A DNA stretch of 64,000 nucleotides from Sinorhizobium fredii USDA 205 (GCF_001461695.1 NZ_AUTC01000035.1:148734-212733); one strand, 5' to 3'. Shown: positions 8,473 through 17,572, numbered from the stretch's first letter. The notes: a model not told the origin generated them from the letters alone. Translations and numbers: made by a program.

Positions 8473-9764
8473 GCGGTCTGATGATTGCCGCCCCGAGCTC
8501 CGGTTCGGGCAAGACGACCGTGACGCTCGGCCTGCTGCGGGCGCTGACGCGGCGGGGCTTCCCCATAGCGCCGGGCAAAGCGGGCCCTGACTATATCGAC
8601 CCGGCTTTCCATACGGCCGCAAGCGGCAAGCCCTGCCTCAACTATGATCCCTGGGCGATGCGGACGGAACTGCTCCGCGCCAACGCGGCGGCCGCGGCGA
8701 AGGACGGCTCCACCCTCATCGTCGAGGCGATGATGGGGCTCTATGACGGCGCCGCGGACGGTACTGGATCGCCGGCGGACCTCGCCGCGACGCTTGGGCT
8801 GGCGGTGGTCCTGGTCGTCGATTGCGCTCGTCTTTCCCATTCGGTCGCGGCGCTGGTGCGCGGCTATATGGATCATCGCCATGACGTGCGCGTCGCCGGC
8901 GTCATCTTGAATCGCGTCGGCAGCGACCGCCACGAAGCGATGCTGCGCGACGCGCTCGAACGCGCTTCCGTGCCGACTTTCGGCGTGTTGCGGCAGGATG
9001 GTGCGTTGACGCTGCCGGAACGGCATCTCGGCCTCGTCCAGGCCGGCGAGCACGGGATGCTCGAGGCCTTCATCGACCACGCGGCAATGCGCGTCGCGTC
9101 GGGCTGCGACGTCGATGCCATTCTCGCCAACGCGTCTCCCTTGCGTCCGGATTCGCCATCGGAAGCCAAGGCGCTGCGGCCGCTCGGCCAGCGGATCGCC
9201 ATCGCCCGCGACGTCGCCTTCGCTTTCAGTTACGAGCATCTGCTCTCCGGTTGGCTCAGGCAGGGAGCGGAAATTTCGTTCTTTTCACCACTTGGCGATG
9301 AAGCGCCCGATGTCGGCGCCGATGCCATCTATCTGCCCGGCGGCTATCCGGAATTGCACGCCGAGTCGCTCGCCGGCGCCACGCATTTCCGCGCTGTGAT
9401 GCATGCTGCGGCCGGGCGCGGCGTGCGCGTTTTCGGGGAGTGCGGCGGTTACATGGCGCTGGGCGAGGGGCTTGTCGCCGCGGACGGTAGACGCTACGAG
9501 ATGCTTGGCCTCTTGCCGCTCGTCACCAGTTTCGCGGAGCGCAAGCGACATCTCGGCTACCGGCGCGTCGCGCCGTTCGACACTGGGTTTTTCGAGGGAG
9601 CGATGACGGCGCACGAATTTCACTATTCGACCATCGTTTCCGAAGGGAAGGCGGAGCCGCTCTTTGCCGTGGAGGATGCGGCAGGCGTCGATCTCGGCCG
9701 TGCAGGCCTTCGCCGCGGCAACGTTGCCGGCTCCTTCATGCATCTGATCGACCTTTCGGCGTGA
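8469..9764 (+). CDS. cobB: Hydrogenobyrinic acid a,c-diamide synthase CobB
   Basis: Glutamine-dependent amidation of the a and c side chains of hydrogenobyrinic acid. The 431-residue protein has the two expected domains: an N-terminal P-loop APSSGSGKTTVTLGLLRAL with the DYIDPAFH block, and a C-terminal class-I glutamine amidotransferase domain with YLPGGYPELHA and the nucleophile-bearing VFGECGGYMALGEG (Cys near residue 326). It overlaps cobA by 4 bp at its start and cobC by 4 bp at its end. Confidence -1.
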   Translation: MSGLMIAAPSSGSGKTTVTLGLLRALTRRGFPIAPGKAGPDYIDPAFHTAASGKPCLNYDPWAMRTELLRANAAAAAKDGSTLIVEAMMGLYDGAADGTGSPADLAATLGLAVVLVVDCARLSHSVAALVRGYMDHRHDVRVAGVILNRVGSDRHEAMLRDALERASVPTFGVLRQDGALTLPERHLGLVQAGEHGMLEAFIDHAAMRVASGCDVDAILANASPLRPDSPSEAKALRPLGQRIAIARDVAFAFSYEHLLSGWLRQGAEISFFSPLGDEAPDVGADAIYLPGGYPELHAESLAGATHFRAVMHAAAGRGVRVFGECGGYMALGEGLVAADGRRYEMLGLLPLVTSFAERKRHLGYRRVAPFDTGFFEGAMTAHEFHYSTIVSEGKAEPLFAVEDAAGVDLGRAGLRRGNVAGSFMHLIDLSA

Positions 9765-10768
9765 CGATGTCCGCCCCGATCGCCCACGGCGGCGGAATCA
9801 CCGAGGCTGCGGCCCGTTTCGGCGGCGCTCCGGACGACTGGCTCGACCTTTCCACCGGCATCAACCCGTGCCCGGTCGCGCTGCCGAAGATCGACGCGCG
9901 GGTCTGGCATCGCTTGCCGGATCGGCACTTGGAGGAGACGGCGCGCGCGGCGGCGCGCGGCTACTACAGGACCGGCGATCTTATGCCGCTGCCGGTGCCC
10001 GGAACCCAGGCCGTCATTCAGTTGCTGCCGCGGCTTGCTGACCCGGAGCGGCGCGCCGCGATATTCGGGCCGACTTATGGCGAGTACGCACGCGTCTTGA
10101 AGGCAGCTGGCTTCGCTGTCGATCCTGTCGCATGCGCCGATGATCTGTCGGCAGCGCACGGCATTGCCGTTCTCGTAAACCCCAATAACCCGACCGGCCG
10201 GCTTTTCCCGCCCGACGAAATTCTGGCGATGGCAACGGCGATGAAGGCGCATGGCGGCCTGCTCGTCGTCGACGAGGCGTTCGGGGATCTCGAGCCGGAG
10301 GCAAGCGTTGCTCCGCATGTCGCCGCCCAGGACAACCTCGTCGTCCTTCGCTCCTTCGGCAAGTTCTTCGGTCTCGCAGGCCTCCGGCTTGGCTTCGTCG
10401 TCGCCAACGCGACGATCACCACATCCTTCCGCGAATGGCTTGGCCCTTGGGCGGTTTCAGGTCCGGCGCTCTCGATTTCGGCAACGCTGTTGGAAAGCGA
10501 CACGAAGCCGATCAGGGATGGCATCCTCCAGCGCAATGAGGCACTTCACACGGTGCTTTGCAGCGCCGGCATCAATGTCGTCGGAGGTACCGGGCTCTTC
10601 GCGCTCGTCGACCATGAACGAGCAAACGATCTTCATGCGGGCCTCTGCCGGGAGCGCATTCTGACGCGCAAGTTCGACTACGATCGGCGCTGGCTGCGGA
10701 TCGGTCTGGCCGCGGACGCGGACGGCGACCGCCGTCTTGCCGAAGCCTTGCGCCTAGCAGGAGTGTAG
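9761..10768 (+). CDS. cobC: CobC, PLP-dependent threonine-phosphate decarboxylase-like enzyme
   Basis: A class I/II aminotransferase-fold protein of the CobC/CobD(Salmonella) family that supplies the aminopropanol arm. Visible motifs are DLSTGINPCPVALP near the start, LVNPNNPTGRLFP, LVVDEAFGDLEPE and the PLP-lysine block RSFGKFFGLAGLRLGF (Lys near residue 199). The start is either the GTG at 9761, overlapping the cobB stop, or the ATG two codons on at 9767. The gene abuts cobD directly. Confidence -1.
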   Translation: MTMSAPIAHGGGITEAAARFGGAPDDWLDLSTGINPCPVALPKIDARVWHRLPDRHLEETARAAARGYYRTGDLMPLPVPGTQAVIQLLPRLADPERRAAIFGPTYGEYARVLKAAGFAVDPVACADDLSAAHGIAVLVNPNNPTGRLFPPDEILAMATAMKAHGGLLVVDEAFGDLEPEASVAPHVAAQDNLVVLRSFGKFFGLAGLRLGFVVANATITTSFREWLGPWAVSGPALSISATLLESDTKPIRDGILQRNEALHTVLCSAGINVVGGTGLFALVDHERANDLHAGLCRERILTRKFDYDRRWLRIGLAADADGDRRLAEALRLAGV

Positions 10769-11749
10769 ATGTCGACCGAAATATTTCTCGTCCTCGTTGT
10801 CGCTCTGATTATCGACCGCCTCGTCGGTGACCCCGACTGGCTCTGGGATCGGCTGACGCATCCGGTGGTGCTGTTTGGCAAAGCGATCGGGATATTCGAC
10901 GAAGCGCTCAACCGCGGCGGGGACGGCGGCTGGCAGAAGATGCGGGGCGTTGCGACCATCCTTGTCCTTCTCGCTGCAAGCATCCTGCTCGGCGTGGTGC
11001 TCAACCGCCTGTTCCATGTCCTTGGCGCTGTTGGTTTTGTTCTGGAGGCAATGACCGTTGCCGTTTTCCTGGCCCAGAAGAGCCTCGGCGATCACGTTCG
11101 CCGGGTCGCTGAGGGCCTGCGCAGTGATGGTCTTGCGGGCGGCCGCGAGGCTGTCTCGATGATCGTCGGCCGTGATCCCAAAACGCTCGATGAGCCCGGC
11201 GTTTGCCGGGCCGCGATCGAAAGCCTCGCGGAAAACTTTTCCGATGGCGTCGTCGCGCCCGCCCTTTGGTATGCGGTGGCCGGACTTCCCGGCCTCCTTG
11301 CCTACAAGATGCTGAACACGGCCGATTCCATGATCGGCCACAAAAGCCCGAAATATCTTCATTTCGGCTGGGCTTCGGCGCGACTCGACGACCTCGCCAA
11401 CCTGCCGGCCGCACGACTTTCGGTGTTCCTGATTGCCGCCGGCGCCCGTTTCAAACGCGGCATCGAGGCGGCAAAGGCCGCGATCGATGTGGCAAAGCGT
11501 GATCATGGCTTTCACCGCTCGCCCAATTCCGGCTGGCCGGAGGCCGCGATGGCGGGCGCGCTCGGTATTCAACTTGCCGGGCCGCGCGTCTATGGCGGCG
11601 TCAGCGTGGACGAGCCGATGATCAACGGCGCCGGCCGCGCGGTTGCAACGGTAGACGATATCGACGCCGCCGTGGCCGTCTTCCATGGCGCTTGCACCAC
11701 GCTCGCTCTGGCCTCTGCCTTCCTTGTTCTGCCGTTCCTGCTTTTCTAA
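10769..11749 (+). CDS. cobD: Adenosylcobinamide-phosphate synthase CobD (CbiB family)
   Basis: An integral membrane enzyme that attaches (R)-1-amino-2-propanol (phosphate) to adenosylcobyric acid. The 326-residue protein has the CbiB N-terminal block DRLVGDPDWLWDRLTHPVVLFG, then the conserved ALWYAVAGLPGLLAYKMLNTADSMIGH stretch in two parts and an SPNSGWPEAAMAGAL motif. Four to five membrane segments are visible. It is the last gene of the cob run; its stop lies 34 bp from the convergent fnrN. Confidence -1.
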   Translation: MSTEIFLVLVVALIIDRLVGDPDWLWDRLTHPVVLFGKAIGIFDEALNRGGDGGWQKMRGVATILVLLAASILLGVVLNRLFHVLGAVGFVLEAMTVAVFLAQKSLGDHVRRVAEGLRSDGLAGGREAVSMIVGRDPKTLDEPGVCRAAIESLAENFSDGVVAPALWYAVAGLPGLLAYKMLNTADSMIGHKSPKYLHFGWASARLDDLANLPAARLSVFLIAAGARFKRGIEAAKAAIDVAKRDHGFHRSPNSGWPEAAMAGALGIQLAGPRVYGGVSVDEPMINGAGRAVATVDDIDAAVAVFHGACTTLALASAFLVLPFLLF

Positions 11750-11783
11750 GAGTCGTGCAGTTGGAGGCGACTAAAGAGGCAGA

Positions 11784-12524
11784 TCAGCAGTCAATGCCGG
11801 CATGGCGCATCAGCCGGCGGCCATCCGGGACGATCACCCGGCGGCTGTTCTCGACGCGGATCACGCCTTCCTTGCGCAGCTTCGTGATCTGGCGGCTCAC
11901 CGTTTCAATGGTGAGGCCGAGATAGTCGGCGATATCAGCGCGCGACAACGGCAGGTCGAATTCCTTCGCGACGCCGTTCTCGGGATCGACGTGGGTGGCG
12001 ATGAGATAGAGGAAGCTCGCGACCTTTTCCTGTGCCGTCTTTCGGCCCAGAGTCAGCATCCAGTCCCGCGCCTCGTCCAGTTCCTTGAGCGCCTGTTCGT
12101 GCAGCCGGTGCTCGAGACCGGGCGCTTCCCCGACGAGGCGTTCGATAACGGCGCGCGGAAAGGCGCAGACGTCGGTGTCGGTCGCCGCTTCCGCGCTCAA
12201 GGCGCTCTCCCGCATGAAGGGACGGCCCATGAAGTCAGGGGCGAATTGCAGCCCGACGATCTGCTGGCGGCCATCGGAAAGCATCTTGCTGAGCTTCACC
12301 ACGCCGCGAATGATGTTTGCATAGTTGTTCGCTGCTTCGCCCTGGCCGATCATCTCGCTGCCGGGCTCGACGCGCCGACGCGCTGCATGGCGGCTGAGTT
12401 CGGTGAGCTGGCTCGCTGTCAACGTGCCGCAAACGCCGCCGTGGCGCGCCTCGCAAGCGGCGCAGACGACGGGAATGTCGGAATTGTGGATGTCCTTGCG
12501 ACTATGTTCGACCACGATCTGCAT
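11784..12524 (-). CDS. fnrN: FnrN-type oxygen-sensing Crp/Fnr regulator
   Basis: A global activator of microaerobic genes. The 246-residue protein has the FNR iron-sulfur cysteines in its N-terminus, C21, C24 and C32 (CX2CX7C), plus a central Cys at 120, as in redox-sensing FnrN rather than Cys-poor FixK. A cNMP-fold domain follows, then a C-terminal HTH (LSRADIADYLGLTIETVSRQ) with the E..SR recognition residues that read TTGAT. A perfect FNR box lies 146 bp upstream at 12670, consistent with the autoregulation known for rhizobial fnrN. Likely targets here are ccoNOQP and ccoGHIS. Confidence -1.
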   Translation of the reverse strand: MQIVVEHSRKDIHNSDIPVVCAACEARHGGVCGTLTASQLTELSRHAARRRVEPGSEMIGQGEAANNYANIIRGVVKLSKMLSDGRQQIVGLQFAPDFMGRPFMRESALSAEAATDTDVCAFPRAVIERLVGEAPGLEHRLHEQALKELDEARDWMLTLGRKTAQEKVASFLYLIATHVDPENGVAKEFDLPLSRADIADYLGLTIETVSRQITKLRKEGVIRVENSRRVIVPDGRRLMRHAGIDC

Positions 12525-12669
12525 CTCTCACTGCCTCGCCGTTTGTCACGAGCAAAAGGGGAACGTCCCGCTTAAATCAAGCCTAGACGTGTATGAATCC
12601 GCCAAGCGCGAAACTATGTCTCAGGCCGAACTGACGAATGTCAATTTATCGGCTTTGGCTGGCGATCAC

Positions 12670-12683
12670 TTGATCAAGATCAA
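12670..12683. promoter_or_regulatory. FNR/FixK box (anaerobox) between fnrN and acpXL
   Basis: TTGAT-CAAG-ATCAA, a perfect match to the FNR consensus. It lies 146 bp upstream of fnrN (minus strand) and 184 bp upstream of acpXL (plus strand). fnrN autoregulation is the expected role; an effect on acpXL is possible. The rest of the 343-bp spacer (12525-12866) holds no convincing gene. A TTGAT half-site on the minus strand lies near 12573-12577. Confidence -1.
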
Positions 12684-12866
12684 AAAAGGCGCCGGCAGGT
12701 GCGGGCGCGGGACCGTTTCCGGCGGATATCGGCGCCCAGCGGCACACGGTTTCCGTTTGGCAACACCATTTTTCGAATCTGAGTGGCAAAAGGCCGGGAG
12801 GCATTGGCTTTTGCGGTGCATTTTTCTATAGGGATCGCCAAGACTCGATTTTCAAGAGGTAAGCGC

Positions 12867-13145
12867 GTGACAGCTACATTCGACAAGGTTGCCGACATCA
12901 TTGCGGAAACGAGCGAGATCGACCGCGAAACGATCAAGCCGGAAAGCCACACGATCGATGATCTCGGTATCGACAGTTTGGACTTCCTCGACATCGTCTT
13001 TGCGATCGACAAGGAATTCGGCATCAAGATTCCGCTTGAGCAGTGGACCCAGGAAGTCAACGAAGGCAAGGTGTCGACCGAGGAATACTTCGTGCTGCAG
13101 AACCTCTGTGCCAAGATCGATGAGCTTCGGGCGGCCAAGGCCTGA
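12867..13145 (+). CDS. acpXL: Specialised acyl carrier protein AcpXL
   Basis: Carries the growing very-long-chain hydroxy fatty acid destined for lipid A. The 92-residue acidic protein has the phosphopantetheine site [12 protein letters not shown] with Ser37. I chose the GTG at 12867 (SD AGAGGT 6 nt upstream) over an upstream ATG at 12783, because the extra 28 residues are not ACP-like. It is first in a cluster in the order I remember for rhizobia: acpXL-fabZXL-fabF2XL-fabF1XL-adh2XL-lpxXL. A strong hairpin follows the gene. Confidence -1.
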   Translation: MTATFDKVADIIAETSEIDRETIKPESHTIDDLGIDSLDFLDIVFAIDKEFGIKIPLEQWTQEVNEGKVSTEEYFVLQNLCAKIDELRAAKA

Positions 13146-13182
13146 TTGACTCGCTGCTGAGACACGACTCGATCCGTTTAAC

Positions 13183-13230
13183 GATGCCGCCTGCAGCGTC
13201 CTTCGCTTGACAGGCGGCATCGGCATTTTT
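13183..13230 (+). terminator. Hairpin and T-run between acpXL and fabZXL
   Basis: GATGCCGCCTG (13183-13193) pairs perfectly with CAGGCGGCATC (13211-13221) and is followed by GGCATTTTT. This should act as an intrinsic terminator or attenuator, so acpXL could be made in excess of the enzymes downstream, as fits a carrier protein. Confidence -1.
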
Positions 13231-13262
13231 ACTTGAGCCCGAAACGAACGGGATAGGCCCTC

Positions 13263-13739
13263 ATGCTCCTTGAATATTTCCAGATGATCGACCGGATTGA
13301 AACGGTCGATCTTGCGGCGGGCCGGCTGACGGCCCGGTCCGTGGTTCCGGAGAAGAGCCCGGTGTTCGAGGGGCATTTCCCGGGCTATCCGCTGGTTCCC
13401 GGCGTGCTCTTGATAGAAACGATGGCGCAGGCCTCCGGTTTCCTCGTGCTTGCCGCCACGAAATTCGTGGCGATGCCCTTCCTGATGTCGGTCGACGGCG
13501 CCAAGATGCGCGCTTTCGTCGAGCCTTCCGCCGAACTCGAGATAGAAGCATTCCTGGAGCACGAAGGCTCGGGCTTCGCGGTGACCAAGGCCAAGATCGT
13601 TTCGGGCGGCAAGAAGATCTGCGACGCCCAGCTCAAGCTAAGGACGATGCCATTTGATCAGGTACCGCTGGGCGAGATCGTCCGCAAGCGCGCCGAGGAA
13701 GTGGGATTGATGGCCGCGACGGCCGCATCGGAGAAGTAA
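13263..13739 (+). CDS. fabZXL: 3-hydroxyacyl-ACP dehydratase, FabZ-like (FabZXL)
   Basis: Dehydrates the 3-hydroxyacyl-AcpXL intermediates during very-long-chain fatty acid elongation. The 158-residue hot-dog-fold protein has the catalytic His38 in FEGHFPGYPLVPG and Glu52 in LLIETMAQASG, both at the spacing of FabZ/FabA. The ATG at 13263 follows the terminator-like hairpin by about 30 bp, and the stop lies 1 bp before the next ATG, so coupling with fabF2XL is likely. A housekeeping FabZ is expected elsewhere in the genome; the context supports the XL assignment. Confidence -1.
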   Translation: MLLEYFQMIDRIETVDLAAGRLTARSVVPEKSPVFEGHFPGYPLVPGVLLIETMAQASGFLVLAATKFVAMPFLMSVDGAKMRAFVEPSAELEIEAFLEHEGSGFAVTKAKIVSGGKKICDAQLKLRTMPFDQVPLGEIVRKRAEEVGLMAATAASEK

Positions 13740-13740
13740 A

Positions 13741-14940
13741 ATGAGCAAATCCGCGAACGACGTTGTGATCACCGGCGTCGGCATTGTGACGAGCCAGGGC
13801 GTCGGCGCCGAGCCGCATGTAGCCTTGCTGAATGCCGTCGAACCGCCGAAGGCTCGGGTCGAGACGGAGCGCTTCGCGCCCTATCCGGTCCATCCTCTGC
13901 CGGAGATCGACTGGTCGCAGCAGATCGCCAAGCGCGGCGATCAGCGGCAGATGGAGAATTGGCAGCGCCTCGGTGTCTTCGCAGCCGGCCTTGCACTGGA
14001 CGATGCGGGGCTCAAGGACAATCTTGAAGCCTGCGGCAGCATGGACATGATCGTCGCGGCCGGCGGCGGCGAGCGCGATATCAATGTCGACTCGCTGATC
14101 GTCGACGAGGGCCTGAAGCGCAACGATCGCGAACAGCTTCTGAACGAGAAGCTGACGACGGAGCTCCGCCCGACGCTTTTTCTTGCCCAACTCTCCAATC
14201 TGCTGGCCGGAAATATCTCGATCGTCCACAAGGTGACGGGTTCGTCACGCACCTTCATGGGCGAGGAAGCGGCGGGCATTTCTGCGATCGAGACCGCTTT
14301 TGCCCGCATCAAGGCCGGGCAGTCGACGCATACGCTCGTCGGCGGCGCCTTTTCGGCCGAGCGTCTCGATATCCTCCTCTTGATCGAAGCCATCCAGGGC
14401 CATGCCCTTGGTGAGTGGCACCCGATCTGGTCGCGCAAGCGGGGCAACGGCGGCGGCATGATCTTGGGCTCCGTCGGCGCCTTCCTCGTTCTGGAATCGC
14501 GCCAATATGCCGAGGCCCGCGGCGCCCGCATCTATGCCACGATCGATGCGATCGAAGGCGATCGGGGCAGCCGCGAGGACGGCAGGCTCGAAGCAAGGCT
14601 CAGGGATCTGGCGCGGCCGGCCGCAGAGCTCGAGCCGCAGTCGACCGTGGTCTTTTCCGGCACCAGCGGCTTCCATGATCTTGCGCAGCGCGAGAAGGCC
14701 TTCCTCGATACCGAGCTTTCCGGACGACCGGTCCGCGCCTATGGCGGTCTCGTCGGCCATGGCATCGAGGCCCAGTTCCCGGTCGGCATGGCCTTTGCAG
14801 CCCTTTCGATCGGGCATGCGGCCAAGGTGCCGCCCTTCGATCCCGCCGAAGCGCCGATGACAGCGCCTGCCAGGGCGGCGATCGTCACGACCATCGGCCA
14901 CGCCCGCGGCGAAGGGATCGCCGTGCTTTCCGCGGAATAA
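13741..14940 (+). CDS. fabF2XL: Beta-ketoacyl-ACP synthase-like protein lacking catalytic residues (FabF2XL)
   Basis: A thiolase-fold ketosynthase homologue of 399 residues with the family N-terminus DVVITGVGIVTSQGVG. Where active enzymes have the TACAS nucleophile, this protein reads VTGSSRTFMGEEAAG with no Cys; the first catalytic His (NAHGTS) is replaced by FSGTSGF. Only the late GHGIEA His is kept. It therefore looks like a non-catalytic partner, as chain-length factors are for type II polyketide synthases. The intact-Cys paralogue follows 11 bp downstream. The heterodimer role is inference. Confidence -1.
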   Translation: MSKSANDVVITGVGIVTSQGVGAEPHVALLNAVEPPKARVETERFAPYPVHPLPEIDWSQQIAKRGDQRQMENWQRLGVFAAGLALDDAGLKDNLEACGSMDMIVAAGGGERDINVDSLIVDEGLKRNDREQLLNEKLTTELRPTLFLAQLSNLLAGNISIVHKVTGSSRTFMGEEAAGISAIETAFARIKAGQSTHTLVGGAFSAERLDILLLIEAIQGHALGEWHPIWSRKRGNGGGMILGSVGAFLVLESRQYAEARGARIYATIDAIEGDRGSREDGRLEARLRDLARPAAELEPQSTVVFSGTSGFHDLAQREKAFLDTELSGRPVRAYGGLVGHGIEAQFPVGMAFAALSIGHAAKVPPFDPAEAPMTAPARAAIVTTIGHARGEGIAVLSAE

Positions 14941-14951
14941 GGAGCTCAAGC

Positions 14952-16234
14952 ATGAGCAAGGCTTACACCGATCACCTTGGCCGTCCGATCGTCGCCGTTA
15001 CCGGAATGGGCGTCATCACCTCGCTCGGACAGGGGCTGGCGGACAATTGGGCGGCGCTCAGCGCGGCGTCTCCGGCATTCACAAGATTACCCGCTTTCCG
15101 ACCGAGGGGCTTTCGACCCGGATCAGCGGCACGGTCGACTTCATTGAAATTCCGGCCGAGAACGCCGTCGAACGCTCCTACGCCATGGCGCGCGAGACGA
15201 CTCTGGAAGCGCTCGCGCAAGCCGGACTCTCCGGCGATTTCAACGGCCCGCTGTTCCTGGCTGCGCCGCCGATCGAACCGGAGTGGAACGCGCGCTTCGA
15301 GCTCGCGGACCGGGCGCCGGCCTCGGAGCGGCCGGGCGACGCCTATAACCGGTTCCTCGCCGCCATGCGCCAGAAGGCCGATCCGGTCTTCCACGAGGCG
15401 GTGCTGTTCGGCTCGATTTCCGAACGGCTTGCCGATCGGTTCGGGACGCGCGGCCTGCCGGTGACGCTGTCGACGGCCTGCGCTTCGGGCGCCACCGCCA
15501 TCCAGCTCGGCGTCGAGGCGATCCGCCAGGGCCGCACCGATCGCGCCCTGACGGTCGCGACCGACGGCTCCGTCAGTGCCGAGGCGCTGATCCGCTTCTC
15601 TTTGCTTTCGGCGCTGTCGACCCAGAATGATCCGCCGGAAAAGGCATCGAAGCCGTTTACCAAGGACCGCGACGGCTTCGTGATCGCCGAAGGCGCCGCT
15701 ACCCTGGTGCTCGAGTCGCTCGAAGCGGCGATTGCCCGCGGCGCCCGCATCTACGGGATTCTGAAGGGCTGCGGTGAGAAGGCCGATCTCTTCCATCGGA
15801 CGCGCTCCTCGCCCGATGGCGGGCCGGCGATCGCCACGATCCGCGCGGCGCTCGCCGACGCCGGTATCGATGAAACCGGCATCGGCTACATCAATGCCCA
15901 CGGCACCTCGACGCCGGAGAACGACAAGATGGAATATCTGTCGATGTCAGCCGTCTTCGGTGAGCGGCTGCCGTCGATCCCGGTTTCGTCCAACAAGTCG
16001 ATGATCGGCCACACGCTGACCGCCGCCGGTGCGGTCGAGGCGGTCTTCTCGATCCAGACGATGCTCACCGGCACACTGCCGCCGACCATCAACTACCAGA
16101 ACCCGGACCCGGCGATCGTCCTCGATGTCGTGCCGAACGCGAAGCGCAGCCAGCAGGTCACCGCCGTTCTGTCGAATTCCTTCGGTTTCGGCGGCCAGAA
16201 CGCCAGCCTCGTCATGACCGCCGAGCCGGCTTGA
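14952..16234 (+). pseudogene. fabF1XL: Beta-ketoacyl-ACP synthase FabF1XL with an apparent frameshift
   Basis: Condensing enzyme for the lipid A very-long-chain acid. Residues 1-38 (start at 14952, motif RPIVAVTGMGVITSLGQG) are in one frame and everything from about 15066 (GVSGIHKITRF onward) is in the next. Adding one G at 15065/15066 restores a 427-residue ketosynthase with nucleophile STACASG and both His motifs, NAHGTSTPEND and GHTLTAAG. Without it, the first frame ends at 15464, and the downstream ORF (from 15047) would lack the N-terminal strand. It could be a genuine recent mutation or a sequencing indel; the otherwise perfect conservation favours an error or a very young lesion. Confidence -1.
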
Positions 16235-16263
16235 GTGATACGCGAGCCATGGCGAAGACGTTT

Positions 16264-16436
16264 ACCCCCCTCTGGCCTGCCGGCCATCTCCCCCACAAGG
16301 GGGGAGATCGACTCGCGGCAAGCCGATCACTCCGACGGGGAGCTTCGCAAGTCGGGTCCCGTGGTGGTGTGCGCAGGAGCCGCCACATCCAATCTCTCCC
16401 CTTGTGGGGGAGATGGCCGGCAGGCCAGAGGTGGGT
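16264..16436. repeat. RIME-like inverted-repeat element C (intergenic)
   Basis: Arms at 16264-16308 and 16392-16436 are inverted copies of each other and closely match the arms of the two elements inside cobN, with CTGGCCTGCCGGCC replacing CTGCCCTGCCGGGC. The element fills most of the 309-bp gap between fabF1XL and adh2XL, where it could form a long hairpin in a read-through transcript. Confidence -1.
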
Positions 16437-16543
16437 GCCGCACCGCATTCCCCAGAATAGCGGCTCGTCGACAAGGCGTGTATATGCCCCACAGGTCGGC
16501 CCGGCCCTGCCGCACGACTATCGGAACATCTAAAGGAATGACC

Positions 16544-17572
16544 ATGCGCGCCCTGCAACTGCTCGATGACCGCAAGCTCGAAATCACCGACCTGCCGGAG
16601 CCGGAGGCGCCCGGTCCCGGCGAGGTGACGCTCCGGGTCAAGGCGGTCGCGCTCAACCATATCGACGTCTGGGGCTGGCGCGGCATGGCCTTTGCCAAGC
16701 GCAAGATGCCGCTGGTCATCGGCGCCGAAGCCTCCGGCGTCGTCGAGAGCATCGGACCGGGTGTTGCGAGCGTTCTGCCGGGCCAGCTCGTTTCGATCTA
16801 CGGTGCGCGCACCTGCGGCCTCTGCCGTCCCTGCAAGGAAGGGCGAGACAATCTCTGCGAACATGTCGGCGGCGTGCACGGCTTCCACCTCGACGGTTTT
16901 GCCCAGGAGAAGATCAATCTGCCGGCGCGCCTGCTGGTGCCGGCGCCGCCCGGCGTCGACGCGGTCGGCGCGGCGCTCGCTCCGGTGACTTTCGGCACCG
17001 TCGAGCACATGCTGTTCGACAATGCCAAGCTCGAGCCCGGCGAAACGATCCTCGTCCACGCCGGCGGCTCCGGCATCGGCTCGGCGGCGATCCAACTCGC
17101 CAAGAAGATCGGCTGCACCGTCATCACCACGGTCGGCTCCGATGACAAGATCGACAAGGCAAAGGCGCTCGGCGCCGATCATGTCATCAATTACCGCACC
17201 GACCGCTTCGAGGGCGTGGTGCGCAAGCTCACCAAGAAGAAGGGCGTCGACGTCGTCTTCGAACATGTCGGCAAGGACACCTGGGCGGGCTCGATGCTGT
17301 CGATGAAGCGGGGCGGCCGGCTCGTCACCTGCGGCTCGACCTCCGGCGTCTCCACTGACATGAACCTGATGATGCTCTTCCAGCAGCAGCTGAAGCTGCT
17401 CGGCTCGTTCGGCTGCCGCATGGAGAACATGGCGAACGCCATGCAGAAGATGGCACGCGGTCTCGTTCATCCGGTCATCGATACGGAGGTCGGTCTCACG
17501 GACATCGATCGAGCGCTTGAGCGGATGGAGTCCCGCCAGATCTTCGGCAAGATCATTCTACGGATGGATTGA
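16544..17572 (+). CDS. adh2XL: Zinc-type alcohol dehydrogenase (Adh2XL)
   Basis: A medium-chain NAD(P)-dependent dehydrogenase of 342 residues. The N-terminal GroES-like domain has the structural-zinc-type cysteines ARTCGLCRPCKEGRDNLC, and the Rossmann domain has VHAGGSGIGSAAIQLAKK. I chose the ATG at 16544 because AGGA lies 6 nt upstream; the ATG at 16538 sits too close to it. It lies inside the very-long-chain lipid A cluster, where the family member is called adh2XL. Its substrate there, perhaps an intermediate in making the 27-hydroxy acyl chain, is not established. It overlaps lpxXL by a few bases. Confidence -1.
   Translation: MRALQLLDDRKLEITDLPEPEAPGPGEVTLRVKAVALNHIDVWGWRGMAFAKRKMPLVIGAEASGVVESIGPGVASVLPGQLVSIYGARTCGLCRPCKEGRDNLCEHVGGVHGFHLDGFAQEKINLPARLLVPAPPGVDAVGAALAPVTFGTVEHMLFDNAKLEPGETILVHAGGSGIGSAAIQLAKKIGCTVITTVGSDDKIDKAKALGADHVINYRTDRFEGVVRKLTKKKGVDVVFEHVGKDTWAGSMLSMKRGGRLVTCGSTSGVSTDMNLMMLFQQQLKLLGSFGCRMENMANAMQKMARGLVHPVIDTEVGLTDIDRALERMESRQIFGKIILRMD

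Noticed and set aside
11802..12575. A 257-codon plus-strand open frame
   Set aside because: Antisense to fnrN, which has the Cys motif and HTH.
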